Origin: Arthrobacter cheniae
GTDB lineage: Bacteria > Actinomycetota > Actinomycetes > Actinomycetales > Micrococcaceae
Assembly (NCBI RefSeq): GCF_003602275.1
Contig: NZ_QZVT01000007.1
Span: forward strand, 62,001-126,000
Length of the DNA stretch: 64,000 bases
Direction of reading: 5' to 3'
Both the position numbers and the translations under genes were made by a program. Positions 10,713-20,314 of this stretch are shown here, in pieces (the stretch's first letter is position 1; each line of letters opens with the position of its first letter). The notes under the pieces are model-generated. The model worked only from the letters and a program-made list of their open reading frames with translations, was not told the DNA's origin and made no database searches.

Positions 10713-13240
10713 GCCTGGACCCGGATCTCTCCGAGGCGACGTTCACCGACCTCATCCGCTACGGGGACCGGCCCGCGATCCTCACCGCCGGCGGCGTGCT
10801 CTCGTACCGCGAGCTCGCGGCGCGGGTCGACGACGTCGTGGTGCGCCTCGGCGCGGAGCGGCGTCTCGTGCTGCTCGCCGCACGCAATGACGTCGACACC
10901 CTCGTGGCCTACCTCGCCGCGATCTCGGCCGGGCATCCGCTGCTGCTGGTGCCGGCGGACAAGCCCGCCGCAGTGGACTCCCTCGTCGCCGCCTATGAGC
11001 CCGATGTGGTGCTCCGGACCAGCGACGGGGCGCTCGAGCTCGACGAGCGGTGGCCCGGCACGCGTCACGACCTCCACCCGGACCTCGCACTGCTGCTGAG
11101 CACGTCCGGCTCCACCGGCTCACCGAAACTGGTGCGGCTGTCCCGAAGGAACCTCGAGGAGAACGCCCGGTCCATCGCGCAGTACCTGGGCATCGGCCCC
11201 GATGACCGAGCCGCCACCACGCTGCCCTTCAGCTACTGCTACGGCCTGTCCGTGGTCAACAGCTACCTCCTGCAGGGGGCCGGGCTCGTGCTCACGGACC
11301 TGTCCGTCGTCGACCCCTGCTTCTGGGACGTCTTCCGCGAGCGCGGCGCCACCTCCTTCGCCGCCGTCCCCTACAGCTTCGACCTGCTCGACCGCGTGGG
11401 GTTCGCCGACATGGACCTGCCGAACCTGCGCTACGTCACCCAGGCCGGCGGGCGGCTCGCGCCCGAGAAGGTCAGGTCCTGGGCGGAGACGGGGCAGCGC
11501 CGCGGTTGGGACCTGTTCGTCATGTACGGGGCCACGGAAGCCACCGCGCGCATGGCCTATCTGCCGCCGGACCTGGCGGCCGAGTATCCGGGCACCATCG
11601 GCGTCCCGGTACCCGGCGGCTCGTTCCGGATCGACCCTGTGGACGGCCTTCCCCACGGGGAGCTGGTCTACACCGGACCGAACGTGATGCTGGGCTACGC
11701 CGAGAGCCTCGAGGACCTCGCGCTCGGGCGCACGATCGACGAGCTCCGCACCGGCGACCTCGCCCGCCGGAACGCGAACGGCCTCTACGAGGTCGTGGGC
11801 CGTAAGAGCCGTTTCGTCAAGATCGCCGGACTGCGGGTAGACCTCGGGCAGGTCGAACAAATCCTCTCCGGCATGGGTGTCGCCGCTGCCGCCACCGGGT
11901 CCGACGACGACGGTCTGGTCATCGCGGTCGAGGGCGAGCACGACACGGCTCTCTTGACGAAGGTCCTCGTTTCCGACCTCGGCCTGCCCCGGGCCTCCGT
12001 CCGGCTACACGCCGCCGAGCGCCTGCCCCGGTTGCCCACGGGCAAGATCGACTACCCGGCCGTCCGCGGCCTGGCTGCCCCGAAGACCGCGCCGCCCGCT
12101 CCCGAGGATCCCCGCCGGGAAAGCCTCGCAGACGTACCCCGCATCTTCGCGGAATGCCTCGACCGCCCCGACGTGACACCAACGGATACCTTCGTTTCCC
12201 TCGACGGCGATTCGCTCTCCTACGTGGCGCTCTCCGTGCGGCTCGAAGCCGCTCTCGGTCGGCTGCCGGCCGACTGGCATCTCCAGACGGTGGGTGAACT
12301 GTCGCGCCGCGGGAAGCCACGGCGCCGGGGCCTCGTGTCCTTCCTCGAGCCGTCGATCGTGCTGCGGGCGGTAGCGACCATCTGCATCGTGGCGGCCCAC
12401 GTCGAACTCTTCACCTTCCACACCGCGCACCTGCTGTTCGTCGTCGCCGGTTTCAACTTCGCGCGGTTCCAACTCACCGGGACCCGGTCCGCGCGGCTGC
12501 GACGGCATGCCAGGAGCCTCACGAAGATCGTTGTTCCGTCGGTCGCTTTCATCGCAGTGGCCTACCTCCTCACCGACGACTACAGCATCGCCAACATCTT
12601 CCTGCTCAACGGCATGGTGGGCCCCCAGGAGGTCACAAGCGAGTGGCACTTCTGGTTCGTGGAGATGCTCGTCTACGTACTCATCGCCGTCACTGCACTG
12701 CTGGCCGTTCCCTGGCTGGACCGCCTCGAGCGTCGCGCACCCTTCGCCTTCGCCCTGGGCCTCGTGGCCATCACACTGCTCAGCCGGTACGACATCGTCG
12801 ATCCCGGCCTGCCGAAACCACTCCCCGTGTTCTGGCTCTTTGCCCTGGGATGGGCCGTGGCGAGGGCGGACGGCACTGTTCGGCGCCTGCTGGTGTCGGC
12901 TCTCGCCGTACTGACCGTGCCGGGCTTCTTCGACCATCCGCTCCGCGAGGCGACCATCGTGGTGGGACTCCTGCTGCTCACCTGGGTGCCGGCGCTTCCC
13001 GTGCCCTCGGTCCTGCGCCGCGTCACGGGGTGGCTCGCGGCGGCGTCCCTGTATATCTACCTCACCCATTGGCTCGTCTACCCCGTCCTGCTTCCCATCA
13101 GTCCGGTTCTCGCGGTCGTCGGGTGCCTGCCCGTCGGGGTGGGTTACTGGGCCCTGTGCCGGTGGCTGCCCATCGCGTTCGCGCGGTGGAGGCGGCGCAC
13201 CGGGTCGGCCGGCAGTGCGATGAAGGCGCCGACGGCCTGA
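10709..13240 (+). CDS. Adenylation - carrier - acyltransferase-3 fusion protein
   Basis: An 843-residue three-part protein. Residues 1-460 are an ANL-superfamily AMP-forming ligase: STSGSTGSPK (131-140), YGATEAT (273-279), the TGDLARR loop, the hinge region around KIAGLRVDLGQVE, and PTGKIDY with catalytic Lys446. Residues about 470-535 look like an acyl/peptidyl carrier domain with phosphopantetheine Ser502 in GDSLSYVAL. From about 545 to 825 it is an acyltransferase-3 membrane domain with many helices and the family's R-x10-H motif (R553, H564). The inference is that an acid is activated and loaded on the carrier, then moved by the membrane domain to an acceptor at or across the membrane. 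It is translationally coupled to the iron importer genes behind an IdeR-like box. The substrate is unknown. Confidence 0.85.
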   Translation: MSLDPDLSEATFTDLIRYGDRPAILTAGGVLSYRELAARVDDVVVRLGAERRLVLLAARNDVDTLVAYLAAISAGHPLLLVPADKPAAVDSLVAAYEPDVVLRTSDGALELDERWPGTRHDLHPDLALLLSTSGSTGSPKLVRLSRRNLEENARSIAQYLGIGPDDRAATTLPFSYCYGLSVVNSYLLQGAGLVLTDLSVVDPCFWDVFRERGATSFAAVPYSFDLLDRVGFADMDLPNLRYVTQAGGRLAPEKVRSWAETGQRRGWDLFVMYGATEATARMAYLPPDLAAEYPGTIGVPVPGGSFRIDPVDGLPHGELVYTGPNVMLGYAESLEDLALGRTIDELRTGDLARRNANGLYEVVGRKSRFVKIAGLRVDLGQVEQILSGMGVAAAATGSDDDGLVIAVEGEHDTALLTKVLVSDLGLPRASVRLHAAERLPRLPTGKIDYPAVRGLAAPKTAPPAPEDPRRESLADVPRIFAECLDRPDVTPTDTFVSLDGDSLSYVALSVRLEAALGRLPADWHLQTVGELSRRGKPRRRGLVSFLEPSIVLRAVATICIVAAHVELFTFHTAHLLFVVAGFNFARFQLTGTRSARLRRHARSLTKIVVPSVAFIAVAYLLTDDYSIANIFLLNGMVGPQEVTSEWHFWFVEMLVYVLIAVTALLAVPWLDRLERRAPFAFALGLVAITLLSRYDIVDPGLPKPLPVFWLFALGWAVARADGTVRRLLVSALAVLTVPGFFDHPLREATIVVGLLLLTWVPALPVPSVLRRVTGWLAAASLYIYLTHWLVYPVLLPISPVLAVVGCLPVGVGYWALCRWLPIAFARWRRRTGSAGSAMKAPTA

Positions 13241-13269
13241 GGTCCCTCCTTACCCCGGCGTCGCCCGAC

Positions 13270-13286
13270 CCGGGCAGGAAGCCCGG
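13270..13286. terminator. Possible terminator hairpin between convergent genes
   Basis: CCGGGC (13270-13275), loop AGGAA, GCCCGG (13281-13286). It sits between the end of the acyltransferase fusion gene and the convergent zinc-ribbon gene. There is no T-tract, so it is only a candidate of the actinobacterial 'hairpin-only' kind. Confidence 0.4.
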
Positions 13287-13315
13287 TACTCCGAGCGGAA
13301 GGGAACCGTTTCCGC

Positions 13316-13651
13316 CTAGGCCTGGGCTTCGACGATCCAGCTGCCATCGATTCTTCGGACGCTTCGTTGACCGGGGGCTATCCAGACCTCACCGCGTTGC
13401 CGCAGTTCCTCGATGTCCGGGCCGTCCTCGGGTGTTGACGCACCGTGCCGTGACATCCAGTCTTCGGGGACAGGATGCCCGTCGCGGGTTCCACATGCCT
13501 GGCAGAAGTAGTGGATCACAGGGCCCACCGGCCCGTTCCTGTCCCCGACGAGATCCCCGTCCCTGTACGCGTGATCGACCTGGCCCTGACCGAAACTGGT
13601 GAATCTCAGGAACCGTGCCGTCCCACACCTGTTGCACATCGGAACATTCAT
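13316..13651 (-). CDS. Small zinc-ribbon protein
   Basis: A 111-residue soluble protein with two cysteine pairs, CNRC (residues 6-9) and CQAC (about 50-53), spaced as in a zinc ribbon. An acidic, Trp-containing tail follows with no further domain. The start ATG at 13651 is preceded, on its own strand, by a GAGG stretch. It is convergent with the upstream fusion gene and sits just downstream of gdhA on the same strand. No function can be assigned; nucleic-acid or protein binding would be usual for such ribbons. Confidence 0.65.
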   Translation of the reverse strand: MNVPMCNRCGTARFLRFTSFGQGQVDHAYRDGDLVGDRNGPVGPVIHYFCQACGTRDGHPVPEDWMSRHGASTPEDGPDIEELRQRGEVWIAPGQRSVRRIDGSWIVEAQA

Positions 13652-13734
13652 AGGAGCCTCCTCAATACCTGTCCCGTGAGCATCAACGATCCTTCATCGT
13701 GTACAGCTGCATCGTGTCGCCCAGTCGACGGGAA

Positions 13735-15201
<1,467 letters not shown>

Positions 15202-15237
15202 TCAACCCCGGACACGCTCCGCTCAGGGCGTGCCTTT

Positions 15238-15284
15238 TCCAGCACCAGCAGGGTGATGTTCTGCATCACCCTGCTGGTGCTGGA
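15238..15284. repeat. Perfect 21-bp inverted repeat between gdhA and the DUF2306 gene
   Basis: Bases 15238-15258 are the exact reverse complement of 15264-15284 with a 5-base loop (TTCTG). The element lies in the divergent intergenic region (gdhA starts at 15075, the DUF2306 gene at 15371). There is no T-run on either side, and a terminator is not needed between divergent starts. It may be an operator, a 5'-UTR hairpin of gdhA, or a terminator-like insulator. Confidence 0.85.
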
Positions 15285-15370
15285 CAGCAGCCTTCAGTCG
15301 GGTGCCCGGGTCACCCTTACCCGCGCGGCTAGGCATTGACCCCTGAGCAACGGCGTGCCAAGCTCCGCTC

Positions 15371-16054
15371 GTGACGGAGACAGTGGGAACGGCGAGTCCG
15401 AGGCTCGTGCGTCGTGCCTCGGTGGCGATCGGCGCGCTGGTCACCATCGTGTTGGTCTTCGTGGCGGTCCGCGGGACGCTCGACGGGCCCAACATCCTTG
15501 CGGGCACCACTCCCGATGACGATTTCGCCGTGCGGTACGTCGCCCACCCGTGGCTGGCCTACCTTCATATTGCACCCGGTGTGATCTACCTCCTCGGGGC
15601 GCCATTGCAACTGTCGCGGCGGTTCCGCACCCGTCACTACGACGTGCATAAAAGGCTCGGGCGGATACTCCTGACCTGTGCGCTCGTCGCCGGGCTGTTC
15701 GCGCTCCTCTTCGGCGTGCCGCACGCCTGGGGAGGCGCACCGGAGGCCGCCGCTACGGTGGTCTTCGGCTGCTGGTTCCTGACCTCCCTCGTGCTCGCCT
15801 TCCGGGCGATCCGGCGTGGTGACGTACCGAAGCACCGCCGCTGGATGATCCGCGCGTTCGCCGTCGGCATCGGCATCGGCACCATCAGGATCTGGGTGGG
15901 AATCTTCGAGGGAATCGAACAGGCACTCTCCGGTGGAACGACGCCGGCCACGCCGGACACGGCTTTGTTCGGCGTCGCGTTCTGGCTGGCGTTCACGATG
16001 CACGTCGCCCTCGGCGAGTGGTGGTTGCGCCGGACTCCGGTCCTGACCGGATGA
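15371..16054 (+). CDS. DUF2306 membrane protein
   Basis: A 227-residue membrane protein with about five to six membrane segments and conserved His residues in transmembrane positions (AYLHIAPGVIYL, HYDVHKRLGRI, PKHRRWMIRAFAVG, FTMHVALGEWW). This is the pattern of the DUF2306 family. Paired membrane histidines suggest haem or metal binding, but no member function is established here. The GTG start at 15371 begins a short polar N-terminus before the first helix. It is divergent from gdhA and convergent with the ADP-ribosylglycohydrolase gene, 34 bp from its end. Confidence 0.8.
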   Translation: MTETVGTASPRLVRRASVAIGALVTIVLVFVAVRGTLDGPNILAGTTPDDDFAVRYVAHPWLAYLHIAPGVIYLLGAPLQLSRRFRTRHYDVHKRLGRILLTCALVAGLFALLFGVPHAWGGAPEAAATVVFGCWFLTSLVLAFRAIRRGDVPKHRRWMIRAFAVGIGIGTIRIWVGIFEGIEQALSGGTTPATPDTALFGVAFWLAFTMHVALGEWWLRRTPVLTG

Positions 16055-16088
16055 CAACCTCGAAGCTGTGACCGTCGGCAGGCTGCCT

Positions 16089-17417
16089 TCAGACGGTGGA
16101 GATAGAGGTGTCTCTTGTAGCGAGCGTGACGGTGCGGTCGGCCAAGTCGGAGATCCTGGAGTTGTCGTAGCCGAAGACTGCTGACCGGGTCCGGTTCTGC
16201 AGGGGCTTGATGAAGTGTTCCGGCAGTGCTGCGGCGCCCAGCACGGTGCCGACGACGGCGCCTGCCGCAGCTCCGTTCGAGTCGGTGTCCCACCCGCCCT
16301 GGACGGTGAGGCCCACCGTGGCGGAATAGTCGCCGTCACCCCAGAGGAGTCCGGCGGCGATAATCGCCGCATTGTTCACCGTGTGGACCCAGCTGTAGTG
16401 CCCATAGTGTTGCTGGATCGAGCGGAGCCCTTCCTCCCACGTGACCCCGCCGCGATGCAGGTCCTGCACCCGATGCAGGGCTTCGGCGAGTCGTGAACGC
16501 ACCGGCACGTAGTGCAGTGATCGCTCGAAGGCTTCGGAGACGGTCGTGGCCGTTGCAGCAGAGGACATCAGGGCCGCCGACCACATCTCGCCGTAGAGCC
16601 CGTTTGCCCGGTGGGAAAGGGTCGCATCCTTGTACGCAGTCAGGATCGCCCGCTGCGGACGCCCGGGCTGCGTCCAGCCGTGGACGTCACCACGGATCAG
16701 GGCACCGATCCACTCGCGGTAGGGGTTGCGGGTGTTCCCGACCGCCTCGATGGGCACGTTGGTGAGGAGGTTGACGTACGCGGCGCGCTCGGCCGTGAAG
16801 ACGCGCAGGTAGGGCACGTGAGCCAGCCACGTCGCGGCGACGTCGGCCGCCGTCAGGTCCATCCCGTGGTGTTCGAGCATGTGCAGGGCGAGGATGGAGT
16901 AGTCGATGTCGTCGTCCCGGTCCGATCCTGCGACCCGCCCGCGCGTGGTGTTCACCCAGTTCTCCACCAGGCGGTAGCCGTCAGGCATCGGGTCCATCGC
17001 CGGGACGTAGTCCCGCAAGGGGTAGGAACCGGTCAGTTCGAGGTAGGAGCGGATCCTGTCGCTCGTCCAGTAGTCCCCGTTCTCGATGGGCTTGCCCAGG
17101 TTGCAGCCGGCGATCCTCCCCAGCCAGCCCCCCAGGATCCGGTCGTGCAGTCCGGAGCCGGGGGTGAGGGTGCTGGGTGTCTGTTGCCCGGCCGGCATGC
17201 TGTCCAGGATGTCGGGCAGCGCGTCGGGTTCCTCATAGTCCCATCGGCCGCTCCGGGGAAGGTTCGCAAGCTCCGCCAGGAGGTTCTCCAGTCCCTGCCG
17301 GTCATGCGCGTCGGTATCGGTCAGGCGTGCGGACAGCGATGTGACGTCGTAGCCGGTCTCGCTGAGTTGTCGCAATTCGTCCGTGACCAGGTCGTGGACG
17401 TTGAGCGGGTCATACAT
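16089..17417 (-). CDS. ADP-ribosylglycohydrolase family protein
   Basis: A 442-residue protein. After a 90-residue helical N-terminal extension the ADP-ribosylglycohydrolase (DraG/ARH-like) fold begins at DRILGGWLGRIAGCNLGKP. Metal-binding carboxylates appear in SDRDDDIDYS and in the late motif GGWDTDSNGAAAG. Such enzymes use two divalent ions to remove ADP-ribose from proteins or to hydrolyse related nucleosides. ATG 17417 has AAAGG upstream. The ZIP transporter gene lies 22 bp upstream on the same strand, so the two may be co-transcribed. The natural substrate is unknown. Confidence 0.85.
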   Translation of the reverse strand: MYDPLNVHDLVTDELRQLSETGYDVTSLSARLTDTDAHDRQGLENLLAELANLPRSGRWDYEEPDALPDILDSMPAGQQTPSTLTPGSGLHDRILGGWLGRIAGCNLGKPIENGDYWTSDRIRSYLELTGSYPLRDYVPAMDPMPDGYRLVENWVNTTRGRVAGSDRDDDIDYSILALHMLEHHGMDLTAADVAATWLAHVPYLRVFTAERAAYVNLLTNVPIEAVGNTRNPYREWIGALIRGDVHGWTQPGRPQRAILTAYKDATLSHRANGLYGEMWSAALMSSAATATTVSEAFERSLHYVPVRSRLAEALHRVQDLHRGGVTWEEGLRSIQQHYGHYSWVHTVNNAAIIAAGLLWGDGDYSATVGLTVQGGWDTDSNGAAAGAVVGTVLGAAALPEHFIKPLQNRTRSAVFGYDNSRISDLADRTVTLATRDTSISTV

Positions 17418-17439
17418 GGGAAGCCTTTCGCCGCATTTC

Positions 17440-18231
17440 CTACATCAGGGAAAGGACGAAGGAGAGGACGAAGCCGGCGGCGGTGCTCATGGCTACGGCG
17501 GGCCCCCCGTGTTCGTAGGCTTCAGGCATGAGGGTGTCTGCCAGGGATGCGATCACAGCGCCCGCGGCGAAGGCCAATGGTAGCGAGATTGCTTCCGGGT
17601 CCGCTCCCGACAGGGGACCCGCGCCGATCATGACGGCGAGGACCAGCAACACAGCACAGACTCCCCAGAGACCGAGGATGCTGCCGGTGCTTCTCCCCTG
17701 GGCCCGCATCGACGATGCTCCGACCAGCGCTTCGGGCAGGTTGGAGACGAAAATCGCGGCGAGGAGAGCCAATCCTCCGGTCCCGCCGCCGAGCGCGACG
17801 CCCAATGCCAGGTTCTCCGGGACGCCATCGAGAGTTACTGCGGCAAGGAGGGCCAAGCCTGCCGCGCCTCGAGTCGATGCCTTGGACGATGAACGCTCCG
17901 TCGCGGCGGCATCTGTGTCGAGCTTGGCACTACCTTCATGTTCATCAGCCGGCGTTGGATCTGATCCAGCTTGGGCCCAACGGTCCAGTAACGCACTGAG
18001 GACGGTGAAGACAAGGGCGCCGGCGAGGAGGCCCAGAGCTGCGCGCCAGATACCGCCGCGCTCGAAAGCGTCTTCGAAGAGTTCGAACGCCAGAGCGGTG
18101 ATGAGGGATCCTGCTGCAAACGACAGGAGAATGGCCAGCACCCGTTTGGGCAGATTGAACCGGACGCCGATCATCGCGCCCAGAACCAGAGCGCTGGAAG
18201 CCACCACACCAAAGAGCAGCGACATCGTCAT
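17440..18231 (-). CDS. ZIP-family metal transporter
   Basis: A 263-residue integral membrane protein with eight predicted helices. The ZIP-family metal-site motifs are on helices 4 and 5: LDGVPENLALGVALG and ASMSS-type replaced by FVSNLPEALVGAS. The loop between helices 3 and 4 (about 88-120) is Asp/Glu/Ser-rich rather than His-rich. The protein likely moves zinc or another divalent cation inward. It starts at ATG 18231 and is followed closely by the ADP-ribosylglycohydrolase gene; whether the metal it carries serves that enzyme is speculation. Confidence 0.87.
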   Translation of the reverse strand: MTMSLLFGVVASSALVLGAMIGVRFNLPKRVLAILLSFAAGSLITALAFELFEDAFERGGIWRAALGLLAGALVFTVLSALLDRWAQAGSDPTPADEHEGSAKLDTDAAATERSSSKASTRGAAGLALLAAVTLDGVPENLALGVALGGGTGGLALLAAIFVSNLPEALVGASSMRAQGRSTGSILGLWGVCAVLLVLAVMIGAGPLSGADPEAISLPLAFAAGAVIASLADTLMPEAYEHGGPAVAMSTAAGFVLSFVLSLM

Positions 18232-18435
18232 GGAGTCAGTATAGGAACAGGAGGTGCGGTCAAGAAGGGTCTAGGAAGGTCGGTCGAAGCAGTAGCACCG
18301 ACGGTTCCTCTCGACCGACAAGCTCTTGCTCGTGCTCGTGCTCGACCCACCCAAGCGGACGAGGTGCATCGCGTTCCGTGCTGACCCGCAATTATTGGTC
18401 CGTGTTTGACGGTGATCGCCCGGTCGCGCGAAAGC

Positions 18436-19029
18436 TCAGGTCCGAGTCTTCGTGTAGCGGCGGGCACCGGCCGACGACGTCGACTGCTTCGGCGGCCACA
18501 GCATATCGAGCGAGTGGAGGGCGTGCCTGTGCGCGATGGCAACGACGGCGGACGCACAGATCGCGGCGTCACTCCCGGCATCGTGGTGGCTGAACGCGCC
18601 GAGCCCGAGAGCCCTGGCCACCTGCGGAAGCTTGTTCCCATCGAGGTCGAGGAGGCGGCGCGACAGAGCGACCGAGCAGTGGAAGGTCCTCTCAGGAGCT
18701 GCAAGCCCTGATTCTGCGCAGGCACCCCGCAGGACGGAGCGGTCGAAGGAGGCGTTATGGGCAACGAACGAATCACCGCCTGCGACGTCCATGATGCGGT
18801 GCAGGCTTTCGGTCCATGAGGAAGCTGTGCGGACATCGGCCGGGCGGATGCCGTGGACCCCGACATTGATGGGACTGAAGGCGCCGACGGACGGCGGGGG
18901 CTTGATCAGCCAGGACACGGTCTCGGTGACGACACCGTTCCGCACCTTCGCCAGCCCGACGGCGCAGACCGAGCCGCGCTTGCTGTTCGCCGTCTCGAAG
19001 TCGATGGCGGTGAAGTTGAGACCGTGCAT
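18436..19029 (-). CDS. DEDDh 3'-5' exonuclease (DnaQ-like)
   Basis: A 197-residue RNase T/DnaQ-type exonuclease. ExoI is FTAIDFETAN (Asp and Glu), ExoII is SFVAHNASFDRSVL, and the ExoIII segment FSHHDAGSDAAICA carries the His of the DEDDh class. It is a stand-alone domain, shorter than replicative epsilon subunits and lacking other domains, so a role in DNA or RNA end trimming or repair is likely. Start is ATG 19029. No neighbour suggests a partner. Confidence 0.87.
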   Translation of the reverse strand: MHGLNFTAIDFETANSKRGSVCAVGLAKVRNGVVTETVSWLIKPPPSVGAFSPINVGVHGIRPADVRTASSWTESLHRIMDVAGGDSFVAHNASFDRSVLRGACAESGLAAPERTFHCSVALSRRLLDLDGNKLPQVARALGLGAFSHHDAGSDAAICASAVVAIAHRHALHSLDMLWPPKQSTSSAGARRYTKTRT

Positions 19030-19148
19030 GTATCCCCCAGGAGCTTCCGCCGCTCGCTCGACCGGCCTCGGACAGCCTAGCGATGATCGCGCCCGTCCCC
19101 GTACGTGGCACGCTTGTCCGCTCTCCTGATTGAGCGGACACTATTGGT

Positions 19149-20258
19149 GTGCAGGACATCGAGCTCTCCGTGTCCACCGTCGAACTGGTAGCAGCGTCAG
19201 CGTTGCAGGCTGACCGGCCGGTCCGGGTCCTGCAGTATGTGCTCGAACCCTTCGGGGTCCCCTTATCCAGCATGACTACGGGAGGCTTGTGGCGCCTGAC
19301 GGGCACAGCCATCGACGACATCGGAACACGACAATTCCACGCTGTGCTGAAAGTGATCCACACCCCGCTGCGATGGGCGGGTATCGACGCTGTTCCGGTG
19401 GAGATGAGGGGCTTTGTCGTAGCGCACGTCCCGTGGCGCACGGAGGCCGATGTATATCGGAGTGATCTGGCGAAGTACCTGCCGGCAGGATTGCGCCTCC
19501 CTGACATCTACCTGATCGAGGACCTCGATGAGGACAGCGCAGCCATCTGGATGGAGGATGTCCAGCCGGAATCGGCCGGGGGCTGGGACAACGACTGCTA
19601 CACACGGGTGGCGTACCTGCTGGGTTGCCTGGCAGGAGCCCCGGAAGCTCCGATGGGAGCAGAACGGGACATCGCGGATTTCGTCGTCGGCCCCGGTGAA
19701 CACGTCTTCATCCCCATGCTCCGCTCGGGAATCCTGCATTCCCATCCCGCGTTCGATCACGCGATCGACCACCATCTCGAGCAGGACATGCTCCTCTTCC
19801 TCGATCACATCCCTCTCCTGTTGACCGAGGCGGCGGCACTCCCCAGGACAAGGGCACACGGCGACGCCTGCCCACAGAACATGCTGCGGGCCGGAGGCGG
19901 AACAGTCGCGATCGACTAGGGTAGCTTCGGTACGACCACCGTGGGCTTCGACCTGGGTCAATTACTGGCAGGACGAGCCAATGATGGGCTGCTGGACGGA
20001 CCCACCCTGGACATGCTCGCTCCCGCCTGCCTGAGTGCCTACCTCGACGGACTGCAGGATGTAGGGAGGCCCATCTCCCCCGCCCTGGTCCGACGGGGGT
20101 TCGCGATCTCCATGGCCTTCCAGAGCGGCCTGTCCGCCCTGTTTCCCCGCGAGCTGGACGAACCCGTCACCAGCAACCTGCGTGCCTTGATCCACGCACG
20201 GGCGGGCATGGCGCGCTTCATCGTCGATGAACTCGCCGCGACCTCACTCCACGCCTAG
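19149..20258 (+). pseudogene. Aminoglycoside phosphotransferase-like gene broken by one amber codon
   Basis: The frame from GTG 19149 stops at TAG 19917-19919, then continues in the same frame without another stop to 20258. The reading across it is HGDACPQNML...VAID[stop]GSFGTTTVGFDLGQLL. This is the catalytic HGD...N loop and the following metal-binding D-W-G region of APH/choline-kinase-like phosphotransferases. The codon interrupted is the one that is Trp in the family (TGG to TAG, a single change). The intact protein would have 369 residues. A sequencing error, a recent inactivation or suppression are all possible. The ATP-binding N-lobe is poorly conserved, so the substrate is unknown. 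Confidence 0.8.
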
Positions 20259-20314
20259 GGAAAGCGTGCACGGCAGCCGCGTGCCGCCGCGAAGAGGTCG
20301 CCCAAGCCGACGCC

